The notes below the pieces were generated by a model. That model did no database searches. It was not told the origin of the DNA and saw only the letters and a list, made by a program, of their open reading frames with translations. Source: Alphaproteobacteria bacterium (GTDB lineage: Bacteria > Pseudomonadota > Alphaproteobacteria > ATCC43930 > CGMCC-115725). From it: a stretch of DNA of 43,252 bases. Numbering within the stretch: the stretch's first letter is position 1; every line of letters begins with the position of its first letter. This document shows positions 7,320 to 15,905 of the stretch, one piece after another. The DNA is taken from NCBI GenBank assembly GCA_030041385.1, contig JASHNY010000038.1:1-43252 (forward strand). Reading direction: 5' to 3'. The position numbers and the translations under genes are program-made.

Positions 7320-8621
7320 ATGGGTCGCCTTGATCGGCGTCGTTTTTTGCAGCTTTCCGGTGGGGTGGCGGCGGTTATCGCGAGTGGCCGGGCGCCAGCC
7401 TATGCGCAGCAGACGACGCTGCACTGGGTACGCTGGTCGGATTTCGTGCCGGCGTCGGACACGCTGCTCAAAGGCAAGATTACCGAGGAATGCCAGAAGG
7501 CGCTCGGCATCAAATTGCAGCTCGAAACCATCAACGCCAACGACATTCAGGCGCGCGTCACCTCGGCGATCCAGTCCGGAAACGGGCCGGACATCATCTT
7601 CGCGCTCAACAACTGGCCGCAGCTTTACAGCACCAGCCTCGCCGACGTCAGCGACGTGGCCGAGGAGATCGGCCACGAACAGGGCGGCTATTACCCGATC
7701 TCGAAACAGGTCGCGACGGTCGGCAACAAGTGGATCGGGGTGCCGTGGGCGATCGGCGGCGGCCTCGTCGCCTATCGCAAATCGTGGTTCGACGAGATCG
7801 GCTACCACACTTTCCCCGACACCTGGGAGAAACTGCAGGACGCCGGCAAGAAGCTGAAGGCCAAGGGCACGCCGATCGGCCAGGCGCTGAGCCATTCGTT
7901 TGGCGACCCGCCGGGCTTCTGGTATCCGTGGCTGTGGTCGTGGGGCGGCAAGGAGGTCGACGCCGACGGCAAGACCGTCGCGCTCAACAGCAAGGCGACG
8001 CTGGAGTCGGTCGAGCGGGCCGTGCCGTTCTGGAATGAGGCGTGCGATCCGGGCGGTCTGGCCTGGGACGATTCGAGCAACAACCGCGCCTTTCTGGCGG
8101 GCACGATCTGCTGCACCAACAACGGCGCCTCGATCTATATCGAAGCCAAGCGCAAACCCGACACCTACCAGACCGAGAAGGGCACGCCGATGTACAAGGA
8201 CATCCGGCACGCCCCGCTGCCCAAGGGTCCGGGCGGGCAATACAACCTGCCCGGTCCGTTCACCGACATGGTCATGCAGTATTCAAAGAACCAGAAGGCG
8301 GCCAAGACGTTCCTCAAATGGGTCCACACGAAGCCGGTATTCGAGGAATGGTTCACCTCGCAGCAGGGCTACACCGACGGCGCCACCAGGTATTGGGAGA
8401 AGGACAAGGTGTGGAGCGCCGACCCGGTGCTGACGCCGTTCAAGAACCTGCCGCGCCAGGGCCGGCTAACCGGCTATGCGGGGCCGCCGGGCCGCGCCGC
8501 AGCGGAGGTCCAAACGAAGTACATCATCATCGACATGTACGCCAAGGCGGTCCAGGGCATGAAGGCCCAGGACGCCGTCAACTGGGCCACCGGCGAGCTG
8601 AAGTCGATTTATAGTGTGTAA
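7320..8621 (+). CDS. ABC transporter substrate-binding protein, family 1 (sugar type)
   Basis: A 433-residue periplasmic binding protein. The N-terminus has a twin-arginine signal (RRRFLQLSGG, residues 6-15), a hydrophobic stretch and a likely AYA cleavage site at 27-29, so it is exported folded by Tat. The mature part has the extracellular solute-binding family 1 layout (SAIQSGNGPDIIFALNN near 85-100; PWAIGGGLVAYRKSWFDEIG near 140-160). Related proteins bind sugars, polyols or glycerol-phosphates. It is the first gene of an operon with two MalF/MalG-type permeases and a MalK-type ATPase. The ATG is preceded by GGGGGGAG. The ligand cannot be told; the adjacent amidohydrolase hints at a nitrogenous compound. 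Confidence 0.93.
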   Translation: MGRLDRRRFLQLSGGVAAVIASGRAPAYAQQTTLHWVRWSDFVPASDTLLKGKITEECQKALGIKLQLETINANDIQARVTSAIQSGNGPDIIFALNNWPQLYSTSLADVSDVAEEIGHEQGGYYPISKQVATVGNKWIGVPWAIGGGLVAYRKSWFDEIGYHTFPDTWEKLQDAGKKLKAKGTPIGQALSHSFGDPPGFWYPWLWSWGGKEVDADGKTVALNSKATLESVERAVPFWNEACDPGGLAWDDSSNNRAFLAGTICCTNNGASIYIEAKRKPDTYQTEKGTPMYKDIRHAPLPKGPGGQYNLPGPFTDMVMQYSKNQKAAKTFLKWVHTKPVFEEWFTSQQGYTDGATRYWEKDKVWSADPVLTPFKNLPRQGRLTGYAGPPGRAAAEVQTKYIIIDMYAKAVQGMKAQDAVNWATGELKSIYSV

Positions 8622-8641
8622 GGCGGCGCAATTCGCCGCTT
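8621..8641 (+). other. mRNA hairpin directly after the binding-protein stop codon
   Basis: GCGGCG (8623-8628) and CGCCGC (8634-8639) form a 5-nt-loop hairpin, extendable by one wobble and one A-T pair, starting at the last base of the stop codon. Similar intercistronic hairpins protect binding-protein mRNA and raise its level over the permeases in other importer operons. Confidence 0.45.
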
Positions 8642-8709
8642 GCCGCCGCGTCCGCGGATCGTCGCGGGCGCGGCGCGCGCCGCATTGAACGGGTCCGGAG
8701 AGCGCCGCC

Positions 8710-9657
8710 ATGTCCCTCCTTTCCGCCGCCTCATCCCGGGCGTATGTCGTTCGTCGCCCGCGCGGGCCGATCGGCCGGATGCTCGAAGACGAGCGGTGGC
8801 TGGGGCTGGCGCTGCTGGCGCCGACCATCATCCTCCTCGGCCTGTTCGTCGCCTATCCCTTCGTCAAGGGCATCGAATTGGCGGTCACCAACACCACGGT
8901 GGGGCAGCCGGGGCATTTCGTCGGGTTGCAGAATTTCGTCGCGCTGTGGCACGACGACATCTTCCGCATGGCGGTGTGGAACACCTGCTTATACACGGTC
9001 GTCGCGACGACGACGAAACTGGCGCTGGGGCTGTGGCTGGCCTTGTTGCTGAACCGCAGCTTTCGCGGCAAGGCCTTCATGCGCGCCTTCATCCTGCTGC
9101 CGTTCATCATCCCGACGGTGCTGTCGACCTTTGCCTGGAAGTGGATGTTCGACCCGACCTTCAGCGTCATCAATTACGTTTTGCTGCATCTCCACCTGAT
9201 CACGGTCGCCGACCGGATCAACTGGCTTGGCGAGCCGGTGCTGGCGATGGTCTCGGTTATCATCGTCAATGTGTGGCGCGGCGTACCGTTCTTCGCGATC
9301 AGCCTGCTCGCGGGCTTGCAGACGATCAGCCCGGAATTGCACGAGGCGGCGGCGATCGATGGCGCGCGCGCCTGGGCGCGCTTCCGCCATGTCACCTGGC
9401 CGCTATTGCTGCCGGTAACGATGGTGATCATGCTGTTTTCGGTGATTCAGACCTTCGCCGATTTCCAGCTCGTCTATGTTCTGACCGGCGGCGGACCCGC
9501 CAACACAACCCAGCTTTTCGCCACCTACGCCTACCAGATCGGCATCGGCACCGGGTTGCTGAGCCAAGGCGCGGCGATCTCGCTGGCGATCTTTCCGATC
9601 CTGCTGCTCGTCGTGATCGTGCAGCTCGTCTATATCCGCCGGGTCGAGACGGTCTAG
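8710..9657 (+). CDS. ABC transporter permease, MalF/UgpA type
   Basis: A 315-residue inner-membrane permease of the binding-protein-dependent transport family with about six transmembrane helices, starting with LGLALLAPTIILLGLFVAYP near residue 32. The EAA loop that docks on the ATPase reads EAAAIDGARAWARFRHVTWP. It has the long N-terminal cytoplasmic segment usual for the MalF-side partner of small sugar importers. The ATG has a weak CCGGAGAG ribosome site. It pairs with the permease at 9819; the gap between them is 161 bp and holds a dispersed palindromic repeat, unusual inside such an operon. Confidence 0.93.
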   Translation: MSLLSAASSRAYVVRRPRGPIGRMLEDERWLGLALLAPTIILLGLFVAYPFVKGIELAVTNTTVGQPGHFVGLQNFVALWHDDIFRMAVWNTCLYTVVATTTKLALGLWLALLLNRSFRGKAFMRAFILLPFIIPTVLSTFAWKWMFDPTFSVINYVLLHLHLITVADRINWLGEPVLAMVSVIIVNVWRGVPFFAISLLAGLQTISPELHEAAAIDGARAWARFRHVTWPLLLPVTMVIMLFSVIQTFADFQLVYVLTGGGPANTTQLFATYAYQIGIGTGLLSQGAAISLAIFPILLLVVIVQLVYIRRVETV

Positions 9658-9687
9658 TGGTCCAATTCAGACGAATGAGTCCGCGAC

Positions 9688-9757
9688 CGTCATTCCGGGG
9701 CGGCGCACAGGGCCGAGCCCGGAACCCGTTTTCCAGCGGCCGGTTCCTCGCAATGAC
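9688..9757. repeat. Dispersed palindromic (REP-like) element, copy A
   Basis: It begins CGTCATTCCGGGGCGGCGCA and ends CGCAATGAC, giving GTCATT/AATGAC inverted ends. The first 20 or so bases match the copy at 26259 almost exactly. It lies between the two permease genes. Confidence 0.7.
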
Positions 9758-9818
9758 AATGCAAGCCGAGCGGTATCCGATTCACTGGGATGGGCCCGAA
9801 CCATGATGGCAACCAACG

Positions 9819-10670
9819 ATGATTGAGGGAGCCCGCTGGCGGCGCTGGAGCTTTTTCTACGTGCCGGTGACCGCGTTCGTGATCTTTCTGCTGTTCCCGT
9901 TCTACTGGATGCTGGTGACCGCGATCCGGCCGGATCGCGAATTGTACAAGCCGTGGAGCTCGCCGCTCTACCAGCCGTTCTGGACCCTGCACCCGACCTT
10001 TCAGCACGTCCACGACCTGTTAACGCAGACGCTGTTTTCGACGTGGATGCTGAACACGATGATCATCTCGATCGCGGCGACGCTGATCTCGCTGTTTTGC
10101 GGGCTGTTTGCCGGCTATGCGCTGTCGCGGCTGAAATTTCCGTTTGCCGGCAGCATCGGCACCGGCATCTTCATCACCTACCTGGTGCCGCAGACGCTCC
10201 TGTTCATTCCGCTTTCCGACATCATCCGCAATTTCCACCTCGGCGACACGCCGTGGGCGCTGATCCTGACCTATCCCACCTTTCTCGTGCCGTTCTGCAC
10301 CTGGCTGTTGATGGGATATTTCAAATCGATCCCCAAGGAGCTCGAGGAATGCGCCCGGATCGATGGGGCGACGCGATGGAAGGCGATGCTGTTCATCGTC
10401 TTTCCGGTCGCCCTGCCCGGCATCCTGTCGGCCGGGATCTTTGCCTTCACCCTGTCGTGGAACGAGTTCATCTATGCACTGGTGTTCCTGTCCTCGCCCA
10501 CCGAAAAGACCGTGTCGGTCGGGGTCACCTCTGACCTGGTCCGCGGCGACGTGTTTTATTGGGGCCAATTGATGGCGGGCGCGCTGCTCGGGTCGATCCC
10601 GGTCGCGTTCGTCTATTCGTTCTTCGTCGAGCATTACGTCTCGGGCATCACCGGGTCGGTGAAAGGATAG
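9819..10670 (+). CDS. ABC transporter permease, MalG/UgpE type
   Basis: A 283-residue permease with about six transmembrane helices, the first being FYVPVTAFVIFLLFPFYWML near residues 13-32. The EAA loop reads LEECARIDGATRWKAMLFIV, and the C-terminus (EHYVSGITGSVKG) is characteristic of MalG-side subunits. An in-frame stop at 9804-9806 makes the ATG at 9819 the first possible one. It has no clear ribosome site of its own, but a seven-codon frame (9803-9826) overlaps the start and could couple translation. It ends 4 bp before the ATPase gene. Confidence 0.93.
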   Translation: MIEGARWRRWSFFYVPVTAFVIFLLFPFYWMLVTAIRPDRELYKPWSSPLYQPFWTLHPTFQHVHDLLTQTLFSTWMLNTMIISIAATLISLFCGLFAGYALSRLKFPFAGSIGTGIFITYLVPQTLLFIPLSDIIRNFHLGDTPWALILTYPTFLVPFCTWLLMGYFKSIPKELEECARIDGATRWKAMLFIVFPVALPGILSAGIFAFTLSWNEFIYALVFLSSPTEKTVSVGVTSDLVRGDVFYWGQLMAGALLGSIPVAFVYSFFVEHYVSGITGSVKG

Positions 10671-10674
10671 GTCG

Positions 10675-11766
10675 ATGGCTCGAGTCGTCATTCGCAGCCT
10701 GAACAAGAAGTACGACGAGTTTCACGCCGTCAAGGACGTGAACCTCGACATTCGCGATCAGGAATTCGTCGTATTGGTCGGCCCCAGCGGCTGCGGCAAG
10801 ACCACCACATTGCGCATGGTCGCGGGCCTCGAAAGCATCACCTCGGGCCATATTCTGATCGACGACACGGTGGTCAACGAGTTGCCGCCGATGGATCGCG
10901 ACATCGCGATGGTGTTTCAGAATTATGCGCTCTACCCGCATATGAGCGTCTACGACAACATGGCGTTCGGCCTCAAGATGCGGAAGTTCGACCGCAGCCA
11001 GATCGGCACGCGGGTGCAGGAAGCGGCCGAGATCCTGGGCATTCAGGATTATCTGAAGCGCAAGCCGCGCCAGCTTTCCGGCGGGCAGCGCCAGCGCGTC
11101 GCGCTCGGCCGCGCGATCGTGCGGCATCCGCGCGTGTTCCTGTTCGATGAGCCGCTGTCCAACCTCGACGCGAAATTGCGCGTGCAGATGCGGGTCGAGC
11201 TCAAAAAACTGCACGTGCGGCTCGGCACCACGGCGATCTACGTGACCCACGACCAGGTCGAGGCGATGACGCTCGGCGACCGCGTCGTGGTGATGCGCGA
11301 CGGCTGGGTCCAGCAGGTCGGCGAACCGCTCGAACTCTACAATCAGCCGGCCAACCGGTTCGTCGCCGGGTTTCTCGGCTCGCCGGCGATGAATTTCACG
11401 ACGGTTCGGCTGAGCCGCGAGAATGGCGGGCTATGGGCGCTGGCCGACGGCATCCGGCTGAAATTGCCGCAGACCGCTGCCTCCCGGCTCGCGCCCTATG
11501 CCGACCGGGAGGTCTCGCTGGGCGTGCGGCCCGAGGATATGCGGGTCGCCGGCGCGGCCGACCCGGACGATTTGGCCATCGACGCGCTGGTCGAGGTGGT
11601 CGAGCGGCTCGGCTCGGAAATCCTGCTCGATGTGACGGTCGGCGGCACGACGATGGTGGCTGCGGTCGATCCGTCGGTGGTCGCCAACATGCACGACCGC
11701 TTGCGCCTCGCGCTCAACCCCGAGCGCCTGCATTTCTTCGACAGCGCCACCGAAGCGGCGATCTAG
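10675..11766 (+). CDS. ABC transporter ATPase, MalK/UgpC type
   Basis: A 363-residue ATPase that powers the importer encoded just upstream. Walker A is GPSGCGKT (36-43), the Q-loop lies in MVFQNYALYPHMSVYDN, the signature is LSGGQRQR (134-141), Walker B is VFLFDEP with the catalytic E159, and the switch His is in YVTHDQVEAMTLGD. Residues after about 240 form the TOBE/OB domain typical of carbohydrate-type importers. The start codon lies 4 bp after the permease stop, showing close coupling. The operon could end here or continue into the amidohydrolase 144 bp downstream. Confidence 0.95.
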   Translation: MARVVIRSLNKKYDEFHAVKDVNLDIRDQEFVVLVGPSGCGKTTTLRMVAGLESITSGHILIDDTVVNELPPMDRDIAMVFQNYALYPHMSVYDNMAFGLKMRKFDRSQIGTRVQEAAEILGIQDYLKRKPRQLSGGQRQRVALGRAIVRHPRVFLFDEPLSNLDAKLRVQMRVELKKLHVRLGTTAIYVTHDQVEAMTLGDRVVVMRDGWVQQVGEPLELYNQPANRFVAGFLGSPAMNFTTVRLSRENGGLWALADGIRLKLPQTAASRLAPYADREVSLGVRPEDMRVAGAADPDDLAIDALVEVVERLGSEILLDVTVGGTTMVAAVDPSVVANMHDRLRLALNPERLHFFDSATEAAI

Positions 11767-11910
11767 CGGCGGCCCGACCGGCCTCTTACGACGCCGCAGC
11801 TTCGCGCGCCAATTGCCGGCCACGCCATCGCGCACGTTGCGGATCGGCAAATTGACTGGCACGGTCGGCGCCGATACGCCACAGCGCGGATTCTGCCGAA
11901 AGCGCTGCCA

Positions 11911-13140
11911 ATGGACCTGATCGTCAAGAACGCGCGGCCGGTGCAGGATCTCGCCGGCGGCCTCGTGGATATCGGCGTCGCCGATGGATGCATCGTTGCG
12001 ATGGGGCCGCATCTCGCCGGCGCTGGCGAAACCTACGATGCCGGCGGACGGCTGGTCTGCGCCGGGCTGATCGAGACCCATATCCACCTCGACAAGTCGC
12101 GCATCATCGACCGCTGTCCCCCGCCCTCGACGCGTCGCATCAATCCGGTCGAATTGACCGCGCCGCTGAAGCGCGACTTCACCGTCGCCGATATCCACGA
12201 GCGCGCCGAGCAGACGCTGTGCGAATGCCTCGTCAACGGCACGACGCGGATGCGCACCCAGGTCGAGATCGACCCGGTCGTCGGCCTCTCGGGGTTCGAG
12301 GCGATCACCTCGCTGGCGGCCGACTACCGCTGGGCGATCGATGTCGAAACCTGCGTGTTTCCGCAGGAAGGACTGACCAACAATCCCGGCACCGAGGAAT
12401 TATTGGCCGCGGCGCTGAAGGCGGGCGCCCCGGTGCTCGGCGGCGCGCCGCGCTACGACAATGACCCGAATGGCCAGCTCGACAGGCTGTTTGCGCTCGC
12501 CCGCGAGTTCGATGTCGACCTCGATCTGCATCTCGATGTCGGCGACACCGCCGACACGATGCATATCGCGCACGTGCTGGCCTTGACCGAGCGCTACCGG
12601 CGCGGTGGCCGCGTCGTCGCCGGCCACATGGCGAAACTGTCGCTGCTGCCGCCGGGCGAGCTCGCCGCGATGGCGCGCCGCCTTGCCGATGCCGGGATCG
12701 CGGTCAGCGTGTTGCCGGCGACCGACCTCTATTTGATGGGGCGCGACCAGGATCATGCCGTGCGCCGCGGCGTCGCCGACGCCAATTTCCTCGCCGAGCA
12801 CGGCGTCACCTGCGCGCTATCGAGCAACAACGTGCTGAACCCGGCGACCCCTTACGGCGATTGCTCGCTGATCCGCATCGCCAACCTGCACGCCAATCTG
12901 CTTCAGGTCGCCGGGGCAGCGCGATTGCGCGAGTTGTTCCTGATGCTGAGCGAGCATTCGGCGCGGCTGCTGCGCCTTGCCGATTACGGCCTCGCGCCCG
13001 GCAACCCGGCCGATATCGTCGTCTTCGATGCGACGAGCGCCGAGCAGGCGGTAGCGGAAATCCGCTCGCCGCTCGCCGCATGGAAGCGCGGGCGCCGCAC
13101 CCTCACCCGCCGCCCGCCCGAACTGCACCGGCCGGGCTAA
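11911..13140 (+). CDS. CodA-like amidohydrolase with altered active site
   Basis: A 409-residue protein that aligns along its length with cytosine deaminase (CodA) in the amidohydrolase superfamily. The metal-binding ETHIHLDK motif gives H57 and H59; H207 (in LDLHLDV) and H239 (AGHM) match the other two His ligands. However, the CodA catalytic Glu in HCDE is replaced by Val (HLDV, V210), and the metal-ligand Asp of GHDD is replaced by Asn (SSNN, N306). A conserved VFPQEGL block is retained. Cytosine deamination is therefore unlikely; another hydrolysis or a non-catalytic role is possible. It follows the importer genes on the same strand, suggesting it acts on the imported compound. Confidence 0.82.
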   Translation: MDLIVKNARPVQDLAGGLVDIGVADGCIVAMGPHLAGAGETYDAGGRLVCAGLIETHIHLDKSRIIDRCPPPSTRRINPVELTAPLKRDFTVADIHERAEQTLCECLVNGTTRMRTQVEIDPVVGLSGFEAITSLAADYRWAIDVETCVFPQEGLTNNPGTEELLAAALKAGAPVLGGAPRYDNDPNGQLDRLFALAREFDVDLDLHLDVGDTADTMHIAHVLALTERYRRGGRVVAGHMAKLSLLPPGELAAMARRLADAGIAVSVLPATDLYLMGRDQDHAVRRGVADANFLAEHGVTCALSSNNVLNPATPYGDCSLIRIANLHANLLQVAGAARLRELFLMLSEHSARLLRLADYGLAPGNPADIVVFDATSAEQAVAEIRSPLAAWKRGRRTLTRRPPELHRPG

Positions 13141-13153
13141 GCCCCCACACCCC

Positions 13154-14140
13154 TCACATCATCCGCTCTTCTTCGCCGGCGAGATGCAGCGGCGTCTCGC
13201 CGACGAGGGCGCGGCGGCAATTGGCCACCGCCCGGCGCAGCGACACATCGCGCCACGCTCCGCCCCCGGCCGAGTTGTGCGGCGAGCCGATCACGTTCGG
13301 CAGGCTGAGAAAATCGTGCCCCATCGCGAACCGGTGATGCCGCACCGGCTCGATCCACCACGCATCGATGCCGGCAAAGAACCGCGGATGCCCGACGAGA
13401 TGGGCGTAAAGCGCCGCCTCGTCGATGATTTCGCCGCGCGCGACATTGACGAGGATGGCATCCTCCTTCATCAGCGCCAGTTCGCGCGCGCCGATCATGC
13501 CGAGCGTCTGCCGGGTCAACGCCACGCACACCACAAACAGATCGGCCGCGGCGAGCATGTCGTCGAGCCGGTCGGGCGTGCCGATCCAGTCGAGCTTTTC
13601 GTCGCTGCGGCCGCTGCGGTTGATCGCATGCACCGTCATGCCGAACGCGCGCACCAGCCGCGCCGTCGCGATTCCGACCCCGCCAAGCCCGAGAATGCCG
13701 CACACCCCGCCGCGCAGCATTTTGTTGGGGCTGCGCTGGTTGAACTCGCCGCGCTTCAGATTGTCATGCTCGACGAACAGGCGTTTTGCCGCCGCCAGGG
13801 CCATCGCAAGCACGTGCTCGGCCATCGGCTCGGCCGAGGCGCCGCTGTTGCCGGCCACCGGCAGGCCGGGCGGCAGGTCGAGGATCGGCACCCAATCGAT
13901 GCCGGCGGCGGTGAATTGCAGGAGCCGCGCACCACCGATCAGCTGGCGCTCGTCCGGGGCCAGCTCGGCCGCGATGTCGTTGGCGAGCACCACGCCGGCG
14001 CTGCTCAACACGCCAGCTCGCGCGTTCGCGGCGACCTCGCCCAGGTAGACGATGTCGGCAGCGCCGCCGAGTTCGTCGGCGATGATCGCGCGGCCGCGCG
14101 CGCCGACATTGAAGGTGACCACCAGCGGCCCGGATTCCAT
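13154..14140 (-). CDS. D-isomer-specific 2-hydroxyacid dehydrogenase
   Basis: A 328-residue NAD(P)-dependent oxidoreductase interconverting a 2-oxoacid and a D-2-hydroxyacid. The Rossmann motif is GLGGVGIATA (about 150-160). The catalytic Arg sits in LVNVARGEIID and the catalytic His in SPHNSAGG near 290. The start MESGPLVVTF is chosen over an upstream in-frame codon because GGAAGAG precedes it and family similarity begins there. It is convergent with the amidohydrolase (13-bp gap) and divergent from the MocR regulator, which may control it. The substrate is not predictable from sequence. Confidence 0.9.
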   Translation of the reverse strand: MESGPLVVTFNVGARGRAIIADELGGAADIVYLGEVAANARAGVLSSAGVVLANDIAAELAPDERQLIGGARLLQFTAAGIDWVPILDLPPGLPVAGNSGASAEPMAEHVLAMALAAAKRLFVEHDNLKRGEFNQRSPNKMLRGGVCGILGLGGVGIATARLVRAFGMTVHAINRSGRSDEKLDWIGTPDRLDDMLAAADLFVVCVALTRQTLGMIGARELALMKEDAILVNVARGEIIDEAALYAHLVGHPRFFAGIDAWWIEPVRHHRFAMGHDFLSLPNVIGSPHNSAGGGAWRDVSLRRAVANCRRALVGETPLHLAGEEERMM

Positions 14141-14230
14141 CTCGCTCTTCCCATGCGCCGTCTTGACGGCGACGATCCTAGCGTCTCGTCGATCGCCCAA
14201 GCAACGCCTTGGCCGGGCTTCAGCCGGCCA

Positions 14231-14259
14231 TCCGCGAGTTATTTCAACGAGTTCGCGGA
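14231..14259. promoter_or_regulatory. Inverted repeat in the dehydrogenase/MocR divergent region
   Basis: A perfect 7-bp repeat TCCGCGA (14231-14237) and TCGCGGA (14253-14259) surrounds an AT-rich centre that itself contains GTT-ATTTC-AAC. It lies between two divergent genes, one a MocR-type regulator, so it is a reasonable operator candidate. A second short palindrome, CCGGA/TCCGG, follows at 14262-14276 and resembles the core of the dispersed repeats. Confidence 0.4.
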
Positions 14260-14328
14260 CCCCGGAACAGGTCCGGAGGAGGCGAGACGGAGAAATCGGT
14301 TCTACCCTAAAGGATCGTGCATAAAATC

Positions 14329-15873
14329 ATGGCCATGACGCCACCGTCTTCCGCCGTTCCCGCCGGCGCCATGTTGTGGACGACGGGCCTCGACCGCGCC
14401 TCGCCCGTGCCCTTGTCGCGCCAGCTCGCGGCGGCATTGCGCCGGAGCATCGCCGAGGGCGGCGTCGGTGCCGGCGCGCGGTTGCCTTCGACCCGCGCGC
14501 TCGCGGCCGAGCTGGCGCTGGCGCGCAGCACCGTCGTCGGCGTGTTCGAGCAATTGGTTGCCGAAGGATACCTCGCCGCGCGCCCCGGCTCCGGTTATTA
14601 CGTCGTGACGCCGCTGGCGCAGCCGCGAGCCGCCGAGCCCGGCCGCACTGACGCACCGACGCCGGCGCCGCGGCGGATTTCGCGCGCAGGGAGGCTGCTC
14701 AACGACCTCGCCCCATCGCATCGTGCCGAGCCCCGCCCGTTCGAACTCGGCTTCGCCGAGATCGACGGCCGCTTCATCACCAATTGGAAGCGCCTTGCCG
14801 CGCGCGCCTTGTCGGGCCGCGCGCAGGGGCAATGGCATTACGGGGATCCGCACGGCGAGGCGCAATTGCGCCGGGCGATCGCCGATTATCTCGGTGCGGC
14901 GCGCGGGGTGCGCTGCCGGCCCGACCACATCGTATTGACCGCAGGAACCCAGCAGGGGCTCAGCCTGGCGGCACGCGTCCTGCTCGATCCCGGGGATGCC
15001 GCCTGGGTCGAAGACCCGTGCTACCGCGCCGCCTTCGACATTCTGACCGTCGCCGGGGCGCACGTCGTTCCGGTTCCGGTCGACCGGCACGGGCTGGCGA
15101 TCGCGGCGGCGCCGAGCGGTGCGAAACCGCCGCGACTCGTCTACACCACACCGTCGCGGCAATACCCCCTCGGCATGGCGATGCCGCTCGCGCGCCGCGT
15201 CGAGCTGCTCGACTGGGCCGAACGCGCCGGCGCCTGGATCGTCGAAGACGATTACGAGAGCGAGTTTCAGAGCCCCGGCCGGATGCTGCCGTCGTTGCAG
15301 GGGCTCGACCGGGCCGGCCGCGTCATCTATCTCGGCACGTTCAGCAAATTGCTGTTTCCGTCATTGCGGCTCGGCTATGCGGTATTGCCCGAGGACCTGG
15401 TCGCACCGTTCGCGGCGGCGCGCTATCTGACCGACCGGCAAAGCTCGGGCCCGGTCCAGACGATCCTCGCCGATTTCATCCTCGGCGGCCATTTCGCCCG
15501 GCACCTGAGGCGAATGCGGGCCCTCTACGCCGAGCGGCAGCAGTTTCTGACCGCGCTGATCGGCCGGCGCCTCGATGGCATCCTGACCGTTCGCCGGAGC
15601 GAGAGCGGCATGTACCTGACCGCCTGGCTGCCGCCCGATTGGTCCGACCGCGCCGCCGCGGCCATGCTGGCGGAAGCCGGAGTGCGGAGCGTGCCGTTGT
15701 CGTCGTTGACCTTGGCGACAAGCCGCCCGCCCGGCCTCGTGCTCGGCTATACCGGGCACAGCGAGGCAGCGATGGCGCGCGCGGTCGAGCGCATGGAGGA
15801 GGCATTCGGGCGGCAAACTGGTCTTCTCAAACTGTCGAAACCGGACCTTCTATCAAACCAGATGACCAACTAG
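14329..15873 (+). CDS. MocR/PdxR-type regulator (GntR HTH plus aminotransferase domain)
   Basis: About 514 residues. The N-terminus is a GntR winged helix (LPSTRALAAELALARSTVVG, then a GSGYYV wing); the rest is a class I aminotransferase-like domain. It keeps the PLP-binding Lys in LGTFSKLLFPSLRLGY (K340 from this start), the EDDYESEF segment and YTTPSRQYPLG. These regulators sense PLP or an amino compound and usually control adjacent genes. Start is uncertain: GTG 14317, ATG 14329 and ATG 14335 are in frame and none has a well-spaced ribosome site. It is followed after 32 bp by a PNPOx-like gene, a recurrent partnership for this family, and is divergent from the dehydrogenase. Confidence 0.93.
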   Translation: MAMTPPSSAVPAGAMLWTTGLDRASPVPLSRQLAAALRRSIAEGGVGAGARLPSTRALAAELALARSTVVGVFEQLVAEGYLAARPGSGYYVVTPLAQPRAAEPGRTDAPTPAPRRISRAGRLLNDLAPSHRAEPRPFELGFAEIDGRFITNWKRLAARALSGRAQGQWHYGDPHGEAQLRRAIADYLGAARGVRCRPDHIVLTAGTQQGLSLAARVLLDPGDAAWVEDPCYRAAFDILTVAGAHVVPVPVDRHGLAIAAAPSGAKPPRLVYTTPSRQYPLGMAMPLARRVELLDWAERAGAWIVEDDYESEFQSPGRMLPSLQGLDRAGRVIYLGTFSKLLFPSLRLGYAVLPEDLVAPFAAARYLTDRQSSGPVQTILADFILGGHFARHLRRMRALYAERQQFLTALIGRRLDGILTVRRSESGMYLTAWLPPDWSDRAAAAMLAEAGVRSVPLSSLTLATSRPPGLVLGYTGHSEAAMARAVERMEEAFGRQTGLLKLSKPDLLSNQMTN

Positions 15874-15905
15874 GCTGGGCGCATTCGTTGCCGAAAGCGC
15901 CCGCC

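Noticed and set aside
14784-15905. Long upstream extension of the PNPOx-like frame
   Set aside because: It overlaps the MocR gene in another frame and has shadow-type composition; family similarity begins only at the ATG at 15906.
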